From the NCBI RefSeq assembly GCF_040718835.1, contig NZ_JBFEFG010000280.1, positions 992,001 to 1,056,000 on the forward strand: a DNA stretch of 64,000 bases, read 5' to 3'. The notes under the pieces are model-generated. The model ran no database searches. It was not told the origin of the DNA and saw only the letters and a program-made list of their open reading frames with translations. A program made the position numbers and the translations under genes. Below, piece by piece: positions 39,157 to 47,708 of the stretch. This DNA is from Bremerella sp. JC817. Lineage in GTDB: Bacteria; Planctomycetota; Planctomycetia; Pirellulales; Pirellulaceae. The stretch's first letter is position 1. Every line of letters starts with the position of its first letter.

Positions 39157-39567
39157 TCAGTCTAAATTCGGCCAAGGTAGCTGGTCCAAACTTTTGCCAC
39201 ACTCTGGTGGAGGGATGAAGTTGGCTTCGCGGAAGTGTTGAAGCATGGAGCCAAGTAGGCCTACGTCGTGTATCTCAACATCGTGCGAAAGTGCCACAGG
39301 CCAAAGCCAAACTCCGTCCGATTGAAATTCGCTTGCAGAGAGGCCAAGCCCACATATTTCGCAAGGAACATCAGGTATCGAACCGCAGATAACTATTGGG
39401 GATGCTTTCATATATGCCAGTGTTTTTCTTTTGGTCTCGGGATCCCACTCCATTCCCATGACATCGTCGAGGGTTATGGAAGAGCCATTGATCTCCCATG
39501 GATGAGTAGCAGTGGCAAAGAAGCCGTACCATTTGTGTGGCCAGTTATTTAATATGGTGGGAATCAT
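39157..39567 (-). CDS. Hypothetical protein of the 'SDG-W-WP' type
   Basis: A 136-residue protein. VPCEICGLGLSASEFQSDG and VWLWPVALSHDVEIHDVGL resemble a family of small proteins in which CxxC, SDG.W.WP and HxVxxHxVxLP are conserved, seen near immunity-type and unknown genes in actinobacteria. The gene starts at ATG with AGAAAAG upstream. Codons are less GC-biased than in neighbouring genes. Function unknown. Confidence 0.62.
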   Translation of the reverse strand: MIPTILNNWPHKWYGFFATATHPWEINGSSITLDDVMGMEWDPETKRKTLAYMKASPIVICGSIPDVPCEICGLGLSASEFQSDGVWLWPVALSHDVEIHDVGLLGSMLQHFREANFIPPPECGKSLDQLPWPNLD

Positions 39568-39750
39568 CTTTTCTGTGTCTTTCTGACATCGTTGGGGCAG
39601 GCTAAATAATTAAGCACTGCATGGATGGTGTCCTTCCGGTTACGGGCGATTACGAAGCCAACGCTTGGAGTTTTAAGCGTGACTTCCTAGACGATTGCTT
39701 AGAGACGCCCACGATGACAATACTGACGAGTGACGGAAACTTGGTGCACC

Positions 39751-40857
39751 ATGACTCCCAATAATTTGTGTCGTACTTTAATTGTCTATGGTTCGTATGC
39801 ACCTGGTAATCCGAACCATCATTGCTTTGCGGATCTGCCGGGGACATGGCGCAAGGGCAAGATCCTTGCTCACATGCTTACGCGGCCGGACGGCATTGGT
39901 CCAGGGGAATGCGACGTCGTCGAGGCATGGACCATCGAGTTCGACGATTGCCATGCCGAGATGTTCACGCCCGGATGGGAAAATCAAAGGAAAAGCCTGC
40001 ACCGTCGCTGGACTACTTTGGATGCCACTATGGGGCCCGCTTGGGCTCGTACTGAAAGAAGATGGTGGCCAGAGAACAGCGATCCCATGCCCTCCGATCC
40101 GGGCATGATCGTGGTGAACATCTATGTTCCCTTGGAGCACTTTCCGTATCTTGCATCGCAAAATGACATTCCGTCCCCGGACGACGAAGATGACATATTT
40201 GAATTGTGGCGGCAGCAGAAGGAGGGGGAGAAGGATTACGATTCAGGAGTATTCATCGGCCTGATCAAGGATTCTCTTCCAGCGGATTTGCCCGAGCAGT
40301 TCGGCGACCTGCCAAGAGGGGCGGAGTTTGTTTCACGCCTGTCCCGTTTCTTTGAAGATCACCTGCTAAGCAGCGGCAATTTGCTTTGCGGGGATGAAGA
40401 TAGCTTTTATCTGTATGTTTGGCCCCTTCAACGCAATGCGCTTCCGCCGTCGCAACTAGTAGAACTCGCTCGGGCCGACATTGCGCAGCACGCCAATCTT
40501 CTGCGATCCAACGGCAGGGCAAAGGATGCGAATGCTCTCGCCGCGCTGAGGTTCGAGTTTGGTGAGCCTGTCGACGATAGTTCGTGGTCCCACGATGATC
40601 CAGGCGTGGAGGCTCTCGATAGTGCGGCTGACCTGTGTCTTGAGCTTGTGACGAGCGACGAGCCGTGGTTCTATTGTTTGTCGGAGGCGTGCTACGGCCT
40701 TGCGGCGAGCTTTGCTCTCCGTGATTGGCTCATGTCGGTTTGGTATCAAAGCGGATTTGACTTCACGCCTGCCTATCTGCTTTGGAAGGCTGGTGGAAAA
40801 TATAGCCTGAAAGATGGCGTTTGCGTTGTCTACGAGGTAGAACGCAGACTGGGCTAA
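39751..40857 (+). CDS. Hypothetical protein with gamma-glutamylcyclotransferase-like N-terminus
   Basis: A 368-residue protein. Residues 9-35 (LIVYGSYAPGNPNHHCFADL then PGTWRKGKI) match the start of GGCT-like proteins (VYGT/S.APG...PGTW), but no further GGCT features, including the catalytic Glu block, are visible. The rest, up to the IGLIKDSLPADLPEQFGDLP and LCLELVTSDEPWFYCLSEACYG blocks, is unfamiliar and could be a second protein joined to the GGCT fragment. ATG 39751 is preferred to GTG 39730. The gene may be chimeric. Codon use is less biased than in the flanks. Confidence 0.5.
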   Translation: MTPNNLCRTLIVYGSYAPGNPNHHCFADLPGTWRKGKILAHMLTRPDGIGPGECDVVEAWTIEFDDCHAEMFTPGWENQRKSLHRRWTTLDATMGPAWARTERRWWPENSDPMPSDPGMIVVNIYVPLEHFPYLASQNDIPSPDDEDDIFELWRQQKEGEKDYDSGVFIGLIKDSLPADLPEQFGDLPRGAEFVSRLSRFFEDHLLSSGNLLCGDEDSFYLYVWPLQRNALPPSQLVELARADIAQHANLLRSNGRAKDANALAALRFEFGEPVDDSSWSHDDPGVEALDSAADLCLELVTSDEPWFYCLSEACYGLAASFALRDWLMSVWYQSGFDFTPAYLLWKAGGKYSLKDGVCVVYEVERRLG

Positions 40858-40973
40858 TCGGTGCACAGCACGAGGGCTCTCTCTGGCAAGCAACGACCCG
40901 CTGCGATGGATCGTCTTCACAAATCTCGACCGCGACCATCAAACCGCGAAAAATTGTCGGCAGCCACATCGCT

Positions 40974-41495
40974 TCACGCGGATTCGCATCCTTTCTCTAG
41001 CAGGCTCCTGGCGATGGCCACTGTCATGAAACGATCCAGTTCTTGGTTGTTGTAAGCTCGACGGATCGCGGCGAGGTCTTGATGGGCATCGACAAACCTT
41101 GCATAGGTGCCGGACAGGAATGACTCCAGTATTTCTATCGATTCCTCCTCACGGAAGCGTGGATAGTCCAAGACCAAGGCACGCATCACGCGATCTCCCT
41201 CGTCCGGAAAGGCTTTCTCGACTCGGGCACGTAGGTGGCAGTGATTCTCTGCTGGGAATTGTTTGTCGTTGTCGAGTGCCCGCAAGAATAGAGAAGTGTT
41301 CATGTCATAGTACTCGCCATAGCCAGACTTTTTCAGCATGACGACATGAATGACATCATCCAGTGTTCGATGCCAGGTTGTCCTGGTCTTGGTGAAGTTG
41401 AGCCGTTTTAGTTGCGTCTTAAAGATGGGAACAACTTTGCTCTTCTCAAGCATGCGAAACAGGCCTTCAGGGTTGTGCTGAACATCTGCACTCAC
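40974..41495 (-). CDS. DUF4304-like protein
   Basis: A 173-residue protein starting at GTG. FKTQLKRLNFTKTRTTWHRTLDDVIHVVMLKKSGYGEYYDMNTSLF matches DUF4304 (..LK..GF.K...TW.R...D...V...QKS.YG..Y..N). Related proteins are found among immunity-type families of polymorphic toxins, but no toxin is adjacent. The start codon is 1 base from the azoR stop (TGATGTG), so the two genes are probably coupled. Confidence 0.72.
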   Translation of the reverse strand: MSADVQHNPEGLFRMLEKSKVVPIFKTQLKRLNFTKTRTTWHRTLDDVIHVVMLKKSGYGEYYDMNTSLFLRALDNDKQFPAENHCHLRARVEKAFPDEGDRVMRALVLDYPRFREEESIEILESFLSGTYARFVDAHQDLAAIRRAYNNQELDRFMTVAIARSLLEKGCESA

Positions 41496-41496
41496 A

Positions 41497-42156
41497 TCAA
41501 GCGTTCGGGCAGCTGGATGTTTCTAGCAGGTGGTCGACCAGCGGGGCGATGGCTGCGATGGCTTTCGCTTGGGAGTCGGCGAAGCGTTGGTCGCCGAATT
41601 CTTGGTATTCGATGTGGATCGTCTCGTGGCGGTCGACGCCGAGCAGGCGCGAGGCTTCGATGATGTGGGGATGCAGATGATTCTTGTGCGCAGCGTAGCT
41701 GCCGAGCAGGCCACCTTCGCCAGCGGCGGTCAGCATGACCAGGGTCTTGCCGCTTTGGACCGGCTCGATCGGCTCGTCGCCGCGGGCCAGGTCGAACGTG
41801 AAAGTCTTGTTAACTCGGATCACCTGGTCGAACCAGGCTTTCAGCGCCGCAGGCATGCCGTAGTTATACATCGGGGTCGCCACGACCAGGATGTCGGCCT
41901 GAAGGACCTCGGCGATCAGCTCGTCCGAGAGCTCGAGGGCCTGGTTCTCGGCTTCCGTCCTGGCTTCTGCCGGCTTGAAGGCGGCGGAGATCCAGCTTTC
42001 ATCAACCGCCGGCGGGGGCGTGCTGCCGACGTCTCGGCGGACGATCGGGTCGCCGGGGGCCAGCGAGTTCCAGGCAGAAACGAACCTTTGGGCCAGATCT
42101 CGGCTGAGGGATCGGTTTTTTCGCGCACTGGCTTCGATCAACAGGATATGGCTCAT
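41497..42156 (-). CDS. azoR: FMN-dependent NADH:quinone reductase / azoreductase
   Basis: A 219-residue flavodoxin-like reductase. Family motifs are MSHILLIEASARKNRSLSRDLA at the N-terminus, the PMYNYGMPAALKAWFDQVIR FMN loop and VMLTAAGEGG near the middle. AzoR reduces quinones or azo compounds with NADH and protects against thiol or quinone stress. It stands alone, divergent from hisF, and shares its end with the DUF4304 gene. Confidence 0.92.
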   Translation of the reverse strand: MSHILLIEASARKNRSLSRDLAQRFVSAWNSLAPGDPIVRRDVGSTPPPAVDESWISAAFKPAEARTEAENQALELSDELIAEVLQADILVVATPMYNYGMPAALKAWFDQVIRVNKTFTFDLARGDEPIEPVQSGKTLVMLTAAGEGGLLGSYAAHKNHLHPHIIEASRLLGVDRHETIHIEYQEFGDQRFADSQAKAIAAIAPLVDHLLETSSCPNA

Positions 42157-42289
42157 GAGTGGGGCTCTTTTCCGCGAAAACTAACGATTGGAAGGGTTGT
42201 TTGTTTCGCCTTTCCGATGCCAGGGCAGGGGCGTCGGTTTCAAACTGGGCGATTACCGACGATTGCTGGCCATGCCCAGGTGGGGTTAG

Positions 42290-42318
42290 TTGACCCTGGC
42301 GTTTGTCCGGCTTACAGT
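42290..42318 (+). promoter_or_regulatory. Sigma-70-like promoter of hisF
   Basis: TTGACC (42290-42295), 17-base spacer, TACAGT (42313-42318), giving a leader of about 70 bases before the hisF ATG. Confidence 0.45.
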
Positions 42319-42396
42319 AGATTTGCCTATCTACGGGCCCTTTTCTGGGTTCGAAGTCCACCTTGCAACCCTTTCTGAAAGCTGCGGTTAGCATCG

Positions 42397-43164
42397 ATGT
42401 TGGCCAGCCGTGTGATTCCTTGTTTGGACGTGAACCAGGGTCGTGTCGTTAAAGGAACGAACTTCGTTCAACTTCGCGACGCCGGTGACCCGGTCGAAGT
42501 CGCTGCGCGCTACGAGCGTGAAGGGGCGGACGAACTGGTCTTTCTCGATATCACTGCCAGTCACGAACAGCGCGACATCATTCTGGATGTGGTGTCTCGG
42601 ACGGCGGAAGTGGTCTTTATGCCGCTGACCGTTGGTGGTGGCATTCGGACGATGGAAGACATTCGCTCGCTGCTGAATGCTGGTGCCGACAAGGTTTCGA
42701 TCAACTCGGCGGCCTGTAAAGATCCCGAGTTCGTGCGTCAGGCCGCCAAACGCTTTGGCAGCCAGTGCATTGTGGTGAACATCGATCCGAAGCGGGTGCA
42801 GAAAGATGGTCGCGAAGTGTGGGAGGTCCATATCAATGGCGGCCGCAAGCCAACCGGGTTGGAAGCGGTGAGTTGGGCCCAGCAGGTCGAAGAACTGGGA
42901 GCCGGCGAGATTGTGCTGACGAGCATGGATCGCGACGGAACCAAAGATGGCTACGACCTGGAAGTGACCCGAGCTGTCAGCGAAGCCGTGACCGTCCCGG
43001 TGGTGGCAAGTGGCGGAGCCGGTCACCCGGAACACCTGGCCGATGCAATCCAGCAAGGCAAAGCAGATGCGGCCTTGGCGGCGAGTATCTTCCACTTTGG
43101 CCAGTTCACGATTCAGGAAACCAAAGAATTGATGCGTGACCGAGGAATTTGTGTCAGGCTTTGA
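42397..43164 (+). CDS. hisF: Imidazole glycerol phosphate synthase subunit HisF
   Basis: A 255-residue barrel enzyme that forms imidazole glycerol phosphate and AICAR from PRFAR in histidine synthesis. The catalytic Asp11 ([15 protein letters not shown]) and the second Asp (VVNIDPKR) are present, as are [10 protein letters not shown] and [11 protein letters not shown] phosphate-binding loops. Other his genes are not seen here, so hisF is separated from the rest of the pathway. The gene starts a plus-strand stretch with pilT 68 bases downstream. Confidence 0.97.
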   Translation: MLASRVIPCLDVNQGRVVKGTNFVQLRDAGDPVEVAARYEREGADELVFLDITASHEQRDIILDVVSRTAEVVFMPLTVGGGIRTMEDIRSLLNAGADKVSINSAACKDPEFVRQAAKRFGSQCIVVNIDPKRVQKDGREVWEVHINGGRKPTGLEAVSWAQQVEELGAGEIVLTSMDRDGTKDGYDLEVTRAVSEAVTVPVVASGGAGHPEHLADAIQQGKADAALAASIFHFGQFTIQETKELMRDRGICVRL

Positions 43165-43232
43165 TTCTGGGGTTGGTGCGAATCAAACTAAAGGGCTTGC
43201 CCTGCTTTTCAGGAACAGAGGGATAAAGAGTC

Positions 43233-44381
43233 ATGGCTGAAATCGACGCAGCGATAGCCGAGAAGTTTCTCGGTGCGGATAAAGAATACGAAGTCGACAA
43301 GATCTTCCGGGCTCTGGTCAAGTTGGAAGGTTCCGACTTGCACATGAAGGTGGGGCGTCCACCGATTGTTCGCGTGAACGGCACGTTGCGGAACTTGAAC
43401 CGGGGACCGGTCGAAGCCGAAGAAATGCTGCGGCTGCTGTGGCCTCTGTTGGACGAACGTAACAAGAAGATCTTCCAGGAAAATGGCGGGGCTGACTTTG
43501 CCCATACGGTCGACGTCGATGGCGAACGCTGGCGTTTCCGTGTGAACATGTTCACCCAACTGGGTAACGTCGGGCTGGTGGCTCGTCGTATTAACAACTG
43601 GATTCCGAACTTCGAAGGGCTGAACCTCCCACCGGTGATGGAAAGCCTTTGCAAGTTCGACCAGGGGATGGTGCTGCTGGCCGGGGTGACCGGTTCGGGT
43701 AAGTCGACCACCATTGCGTCGATGCTCAACTGGATCAACCGTCACTACTCGAAGCACATCCTGACGCTGGAAGACCCGATCGAATTTGTCTACACCGAAG
43801 ACAAGTGCTTGATCAATCAGCGCGAGATCGGGCAGGACGTGAAGAACTTCGAGATCGCGATGGGGCACGCGGTGCGTGAAGACCCCGACATCATCCTCAT
43901 CGGTGAAATGCGTGATCAGGAAACGTTCCTCACGGCCATTCACGCGGCGGAAACGGGTCACTTGGTGTTCGGAACGATCCACGCTTCGAGCTCCTCTAGC
44001 ACCATCGGTCGTATTCTCGACTTGTTCCCCGAAGAAATGCATGGCTCGATCCGGAGTGCCATCGCGTTCAATATGAAGGGGATCGTCGCCCAGAAACTGC
44101 TCAAATCGATCAAGCCGGGCGTCGGCCGTGTGCCCACCGTCGAGATCATGACGATGAATCCAACCGTCCAGAAGCTGATTCTGGAAGGAAAAGACAGCAA
44201 GCTGCCTGACGCGATCCGCATCGGTAAAGACGACGGCATGCAAGACTTCACGATGAGCCTCAAGTCGTTGATCGACAAAGAACTGATCGATCGCGAAACC
44301 GCTTTCGCCGTGGCACCAAACGTCGAAGCGCTGAAGATGGCACTCAAAGGCATCAATGTGGCACAACCTGGGATGGTTTAA
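43233..44381 (+). CDS. pilT: PilT-like type IV pilus retraction ATPase
   Basis: A 382-residue PilT/GspE-family ATPase. The N-terminal PAS-like domain (about 20-125, SDLHMKVGRPPIVRVNG) precedes the RecA domain. Walker A is GVTGSGKSTT (151-160), the Asp box is ILTLEDPIEF, Walker B is DPDIILIGEMRD and the His box is FGTIHASSSSSTIGRILD; all are complete. GAGGGA precedes the ATG. The stop codon overlaps the start of the next gene (TAATG), a tight coupling with the membrane-bound pseudo-ATPase. In planctomycetes, type IV pili act in twitching or surface contact; that role is inferred here. Confidence 0.92.
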   Translation: MAEIDAAIAEKFLGADKEYEVDKIFRALVKLEGSDLHMKVGRPPIVRVNGTLRNLNRGPVEAEEMLRLLWPLLDERNKKIFQENGGADFAHTVDVDGERWRFRVNMFTQLGNVGLVARRINNWIPNFEGLNLPPVMESLCKFDQGMVLLAGVTGSGKSTTIASMLNWINRHYSKHILTLEDPIEFVYTEDKCLINQREIGQDVKNFEIAMGHAVREDPDIILIGEMRDQETFLTAIHAAETGHLVFGTIHASSSSSTIGRILDLFPEEMHGSIRSAIAFNMKGIVAQKLLKSIKPGVGRVPTVEIMTMNPTVQKLILEGKDSKLPDAIRIGKDDGMQDFTMSLKSLIDKELIDRETAFAVAPNVEALKMALKGINVAQPGMV

Positions 44382-46162
44382 TGCGAAGATTCGCTTTACT
44401 GGCTTTTTGCCTTCTTATGCTAGCGCTCGCTTTGAGTTGGGGCGGTTTCGAGCCCGAACTCTTGGCTCAAGAGAAAACCTCCGTCGCGACGCATCCAGAG
44501 AAATACAAGTTCGCCGAACAAGAGTACGACTACATCAGCCCATTGAAGCTGGTGCCAGTCTTTCTGCTCTTCTTCCTGTGGGTCTACACGACCGACTGGG
44601 TCGGCCAGGACTGTATCGATCGTAAGCTTTCGCAGCCGGCATGGGTGATGCCCAACACGTTGATCTTCGCGATCACGTTCTGGTGGCTATGCGCCTCGGT
44701 ACCGTTCTTCATCGGCTATTTGCTGGCGATCGCGGCGTGGGGCGTACCGCTGATGTTGTACATCAAAACCCGCAACGCCCTGGTCGATCCGCACGAACGG
44801 GTCATGACCAAAGATCACATCCGCTTCGTCCTGGCCAAGATGTCTGGCGGCAAGATGGAAGCGGAAGTGAAAGATGCGTGGGCGGTTGGCCCGCAGATGG
44901 AAATCAAGGCGCTCGGCGCTCCCGACGAAAACAAGAACACCGAGAACTTGTACACGGCTCGCAAGATGCCGGATGCCTACGTCTGGGTGAAAGAGCTGAT
45001 CGCCGAGATGGTCACGCGACGTGCCTTGAAGGTGATGATGGACTACACCAAAGACACGGTCGCCATGCGTTACCAGATCGATGGTGTCTGGCTGGCAGGC
45101 GAGAACCGCGATCGTGAATCGAGCGATCAGATGCTGGCCGTGCTCAAGCTGCTGTGCAACTTGAACCCGAACGAACGCCGCGCTCGCCAGGCCGGCGAGT
45201 TCTTCGTGAAGTACGACGGCAAGAAGTTCAACTGCGAGCTGATGTCGCAGGGAACGCAGACCGGCGAACGCGTCATCTTCCATGTGCCGGTTTCGCTCGG
45301 CAAGCTCGAAACGCTGGAAGACCTCGGCATGCGAGAAGCCATGATTCAGGAAGTGAAGGGGCTGATGGGCGAGCAGAACGGCTTGTTCGTCTTCGCCGCG
45401 CGTCCTGAAGGTGGTTTGACGACGCTGACCCGCGTCGGGCTTTCTTCCACCGACCGACTGATGCGTGACTTCGCCGGTATCGAAGCGAAGAGCTCGCGCG
45501 AACCGGAAATCATGAACGTCGCCCTCAAGATGTACGACACGGCCGCTGGCGACAAGCCGGAAGAGATGCTGGCCGGCGTGATCCGCAACCAGCCCGATGC
45601 CCTGGTCGTGCGGCGGATTGAAACCCCGGCGATCTTCAACGTCTTGCTGGAGCAAGCCAACGACAAGCGTATCTGTTTCACCAGCATCAACTCGAAAGAA
45701 GATGCGGCCGAAGCGGTTTTGCGGTTGTTGTCGCTGAAGGTGCCGGCCGACGAGTATGCCAAGGCGCTGCATGGCGTGCTGTACATGCGACTTTGCCGCC
45801 GACTGTGCAAAGGCTGCCGTGAAGAGTTTGAACCAAGCGTGCAGTTGCTCAAGCGATTGGGCATTCCGCCGAACAAGGTCGAGAAGTTCTACAAGACGCC
45901 CACGCCTCCGGGGCCTGATGATCCGAAGAAGCCGCCATGCGAGCTTTGCGGTGGCATCGGTTTCCACGGCCGCGTCGGCATCTTCGAGTTGATGAAGGTG
46001 AACGAAGGGGTTCGTCGCGCGATCGCCAAGACGCCTAAGCTGGAAGCGATTCGTGCCGCCTCGAAGCAGGCCGGCAACCATACGTTGCAGGAAGAAGCCA
46101 TTCGGTTAGTGGCCAGCGGGGTGACCTCGCTGGAAGAGATCAGCCGCGTCTTCAAAGAGTAA
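44381..46162 (+). CDS. Membrane-anchored PilB/GspE-like protein with degenerate ATPase motifs
   Basis: A 593-residue protein. Hydrophobic segments at about 4-20, 55-71 and 92-128 anchor it. The rest aligns with PilB/GspE: a domain MPDAYVWVKELIAEMVTRRA, RYQIDGVWL, a RecA-like part and the tetracysteine zinc motif (Cys476/479 and Cys520/523). However, Walker A reads ARPEGGLTTL (340-349) instead of GPTGSGKTT. The catalytic Glu region of Walker B (DPDVILVGEIRD) is QPDALVVRRIET, and the His box TLHT is SINS. It therefore cannot hydrolyse ATP in the normal way. It may be a regulatory or structural partner of PilT. It is the second gene of the operon. Confidence 0.85.
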   Translation: MRRFALLAFCLLMLALALSWGGFEPELLAQEKTSVATHPEKYKFAEQEYDYISPLKLVPVFLLFFLWVYTTDWVGQDCIDRKLSQPAWVMPNTLIFAITFWWLCASVPFFIGYLLAIAAWGVPLMLYIKTRNALVDPHERVMTKDHIRFVLAKMSGGKMEAEVKDAWAVGPQMEIKALGAPDENKNTENLYTARKMPDAYVWVKELIAEMVTRRALKVMMDYTKDTVAMRYQIDGVWLAGENRDRESSDQMLAVLKLLCNLNPNERRARQAGEFFVKYDGKKFNCELMSQGTQTGERVIFHVPVSLGKLETLEDLGMREAMIQEVKGLMGEQNGLFVFAARPEGGLTTLTRVGLSSTDRLMRDFAGIEAKSSREPEIMNVALKMYDTAAGDKPEEMLAGVIRNQPDALVVRRIETPAIFNVLLEQANDKRICFTSINSKEDAAEAVLRLLSLKVPADEYAKALHGVLYMRLCRRLCKGCREEFEPSVQLLKRLGIPPNKVEKFYKTPTPPGPDDPKKPPCELCGGIGFHGRVGIFELMKVNEGVRRAIAKTPKLEAIRAASKQAGNHTLQEEAIRLVASGVTSLEEISRVFKE

Positions 46163-46176
46163 GCGGTGTTATCGTT

Positions 46177-46201
46177 GGGAACGGCCGCTGCCGGCGTTCC
46201 C
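46177..46201 (+). terminator. Hairpin in the gap after the pseudo-ATPase gene
   Basis: GGGAACG pairs with CGTTCCC (46177-46183 with 46195-46201), with additional inner pairs, but only a short T run follows. It may reduce, rather than stop, transcription into the next gene. Confidence 0.4.
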
Positions 46202-46245
46202 TTTCGCCTCTGCCGACTATCCATCCAAGAATCGACAACAATACC

Positions 46246-46815
46246 ATGTACTCGTTTGTGTTCTTCTTTCTCCTGCCGATCGTGATCTTCGCGGTGGCGT
46301 GGAGTCAGTGCTTTTGGACGAACCTGATCAACGGTCTTTTGATTGTCTTGTCGAGTGCGTTGGCATTTAACTATGCCCAGTTGCTCGCCGACATGATCAA
46401 CAAGCAAGCCCCAGAATGGAGCGCGTTCACCGAGTTCGGTGTGATGTGGTTGCTGTTCTGGATCATCTTCTCGTGCTCGAAGTTCCTGACGATGAGCTTG
46501 TCCAAGTACCCGGTGCGGTTTGGTGGCAAGCGTGACCCCTGGTTCGACTTCATCGGCTGCGTGTGGGTGATGAACCTGATGTACGGTTGGATCTGCTTCA
46601 CCTTCTTCGCTTCGCCCATCGGCGACCCAGGCTTCATCAACATGATGGCCAGCCGCGGCACGCCAACCAACATGATGGGCATGATGTACGGTGCTTCCGT
46701 CATCGGTTTGCCATCGCACTTGGGGATGACCGGCAGCCAGCCGTTCGATCCAACGAAGTGGGCCAAAAGCCGCCTCGAGCGTGCCCGAGACGAAGTGAAC
46801 AACGTCTCGAAATAA
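46246..46815 (+). CDS. Integral membrane protein of the pilT operon
   Basis: A 189-residue protein with at least four hydrophobic segments: about 2-20 (FVFFFLLPIVIFAVAW), 25-45, 58-78 and 98-120. The layout of transmembrane segments with the LNGLLIVLSSALAF.. AFTEFGVMWLLFWIIFSC run recalls CvpA-like (colicin V production) proteins, a loose similarity. The C-terminus (PFDPTKWAKSRLERARDE) is charged and cytoplasmic. It lies between the pseudo-ATPase and the DUF4190-like gene. Confidence 0.75.
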   Translation: MYSFVFFFLLPIVIFAVAWSQCFWTNLINGLLIVLSSALAFNYAQLLADMINKQAPEWSAFTEFGVMWLLFWIIFSCSKFLTMSLSKYPVRFGGKRDPWFDFIGCVWVMNLMYGWICFTFFASPIGDPGFINMMASRGTPTNMMGMMYGASVIGLPSHLGMTGSQPFDPTKWAKSRLERARDEVNNVSK

Positions 46816-46857
46816 GTTTGCAGCTCGACGTTTCCTTTCTCTTTCGATACAAGTTTC

Positions 46858-47610
46858 ATGACCGAGACCACCGAGCCATCGACCGAGTCCCGTTTTTCGG
46901 CTGAAAACGAAGACCTGCTAGAGTACCGCGAGCTAAGCCGACTGGCGATCGCCGCGATGGTGCTGGGGGTTCTCTCGGTGCTGTCGATCTTCACGCCAGT
47001 GCTGTGGATCTTGCCGGTCCTGGCCATCATCCTCGGCCTGGTCTCGTACTTTCAGATTGCCAAATCGGAAGTGCTGACCGGCAAAGGGATGGCACTCACC
47101 GGCATCGGCCTGGCCGCCATCTGGCTAGGTATCGGCGTCACCCAAGGCGTGGTTCGCGATCGGATCATGCGCGAGAACTCACGCGTGATGGCCCAGGCCT
47201 GGCTCGACTTGATGTTGGAAGGGAAGATCCTGGAATCGCATCAGTTGACCCTCTCGCCGAAAGGCCGCCAACCAGCGAGTGCTTCGCTGGAAGGGCACTA
47301 TCAGAACGATCAGCTTCAGAAAGAAAGCCTCGAAGGTTTCAAGTCGCAAGAGTTCCTCGAACGGCTTCAAGACCGGACTGGCGGTCCGCTCGAATCGAAG
47401 TTCGTCGCCGACGAGCCGACCACGCATGACGAGTCGGTCTATTACGGTCGCCACTTGTTCGATGTGATCGACAAAGACTCCGGCGAACGTCTCTGGCAGG
47501 TGCAAGTCATGATGAAGCGTCAGGCCGGCTTCGGCGAAGAGCAGAACGTCTTCCACTGGGTCGCAGGTTCAATCTCGGTGACGGAAGTCTATCCGGCTGC
47601 CCGCAAGTAA
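46858..47610 (+). CDS. DUF4190-like membrane protein
   Basis: A 250-residue protein. Residues 25-95 contain a DUF4190-like pair of helices (RLAIAAMVLGVLSVLSI and KGMALTGIGLAAIWLGIGV), preceded by a Thr/Glu-rich head. The C-terminal about 140 residues form a soluble domain with GEEQNVFHWVAGSISVTEVY at the end, perhaps exported. No enzyme motif is seen. It lies 42 bases after the membrane protein and closes the operon that starts with pilT. Confidence 0.78.
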   Translation: MTETTEPSTESRFSAENEDLLEYRELSRLAIAAMVLGVLSVLSIFTPVLWILPVLAIILGLVSYFQIAKSEVLTGKGMALTGIGLAAIWLGIGVTQGVVRDRIMRENSRVMAQAWLDLMLEGKILESHQLTLSPKGRQPASASLEGHYQNDQLQKESLEGFKSQEFLERLQDRTGGPLESKFVADEPTTHDESVYYGRHLFDVIDKDSGERLWQVQVMMKRQAGFGEEQNVFHWVAGSISVTEVYPAARK

Positions 47611-47644
47611 TCGCTCGGCAAGTTTCGTTGCCGAAGCGTTCGCA

Positions 47645-47681
47645 CAAAAAAGGTCCGCTGCCAATCTTGGCGACGGACCTT
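47645..47681 (-). terminator. Terminator between convergent genes
   Basis: AAGGTCCG (47650-47657) pairs with CGGACCTT (47674-47681). The A run at 47645-47651 gives a U tract for the minus strand (isomerase gene); the plus strand has a weaker T run. Confidence 0.8.
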
Positions 47682-47708
47682 GTTCGTTTCTTGAAGGAAG
47701 CTGCCTGC

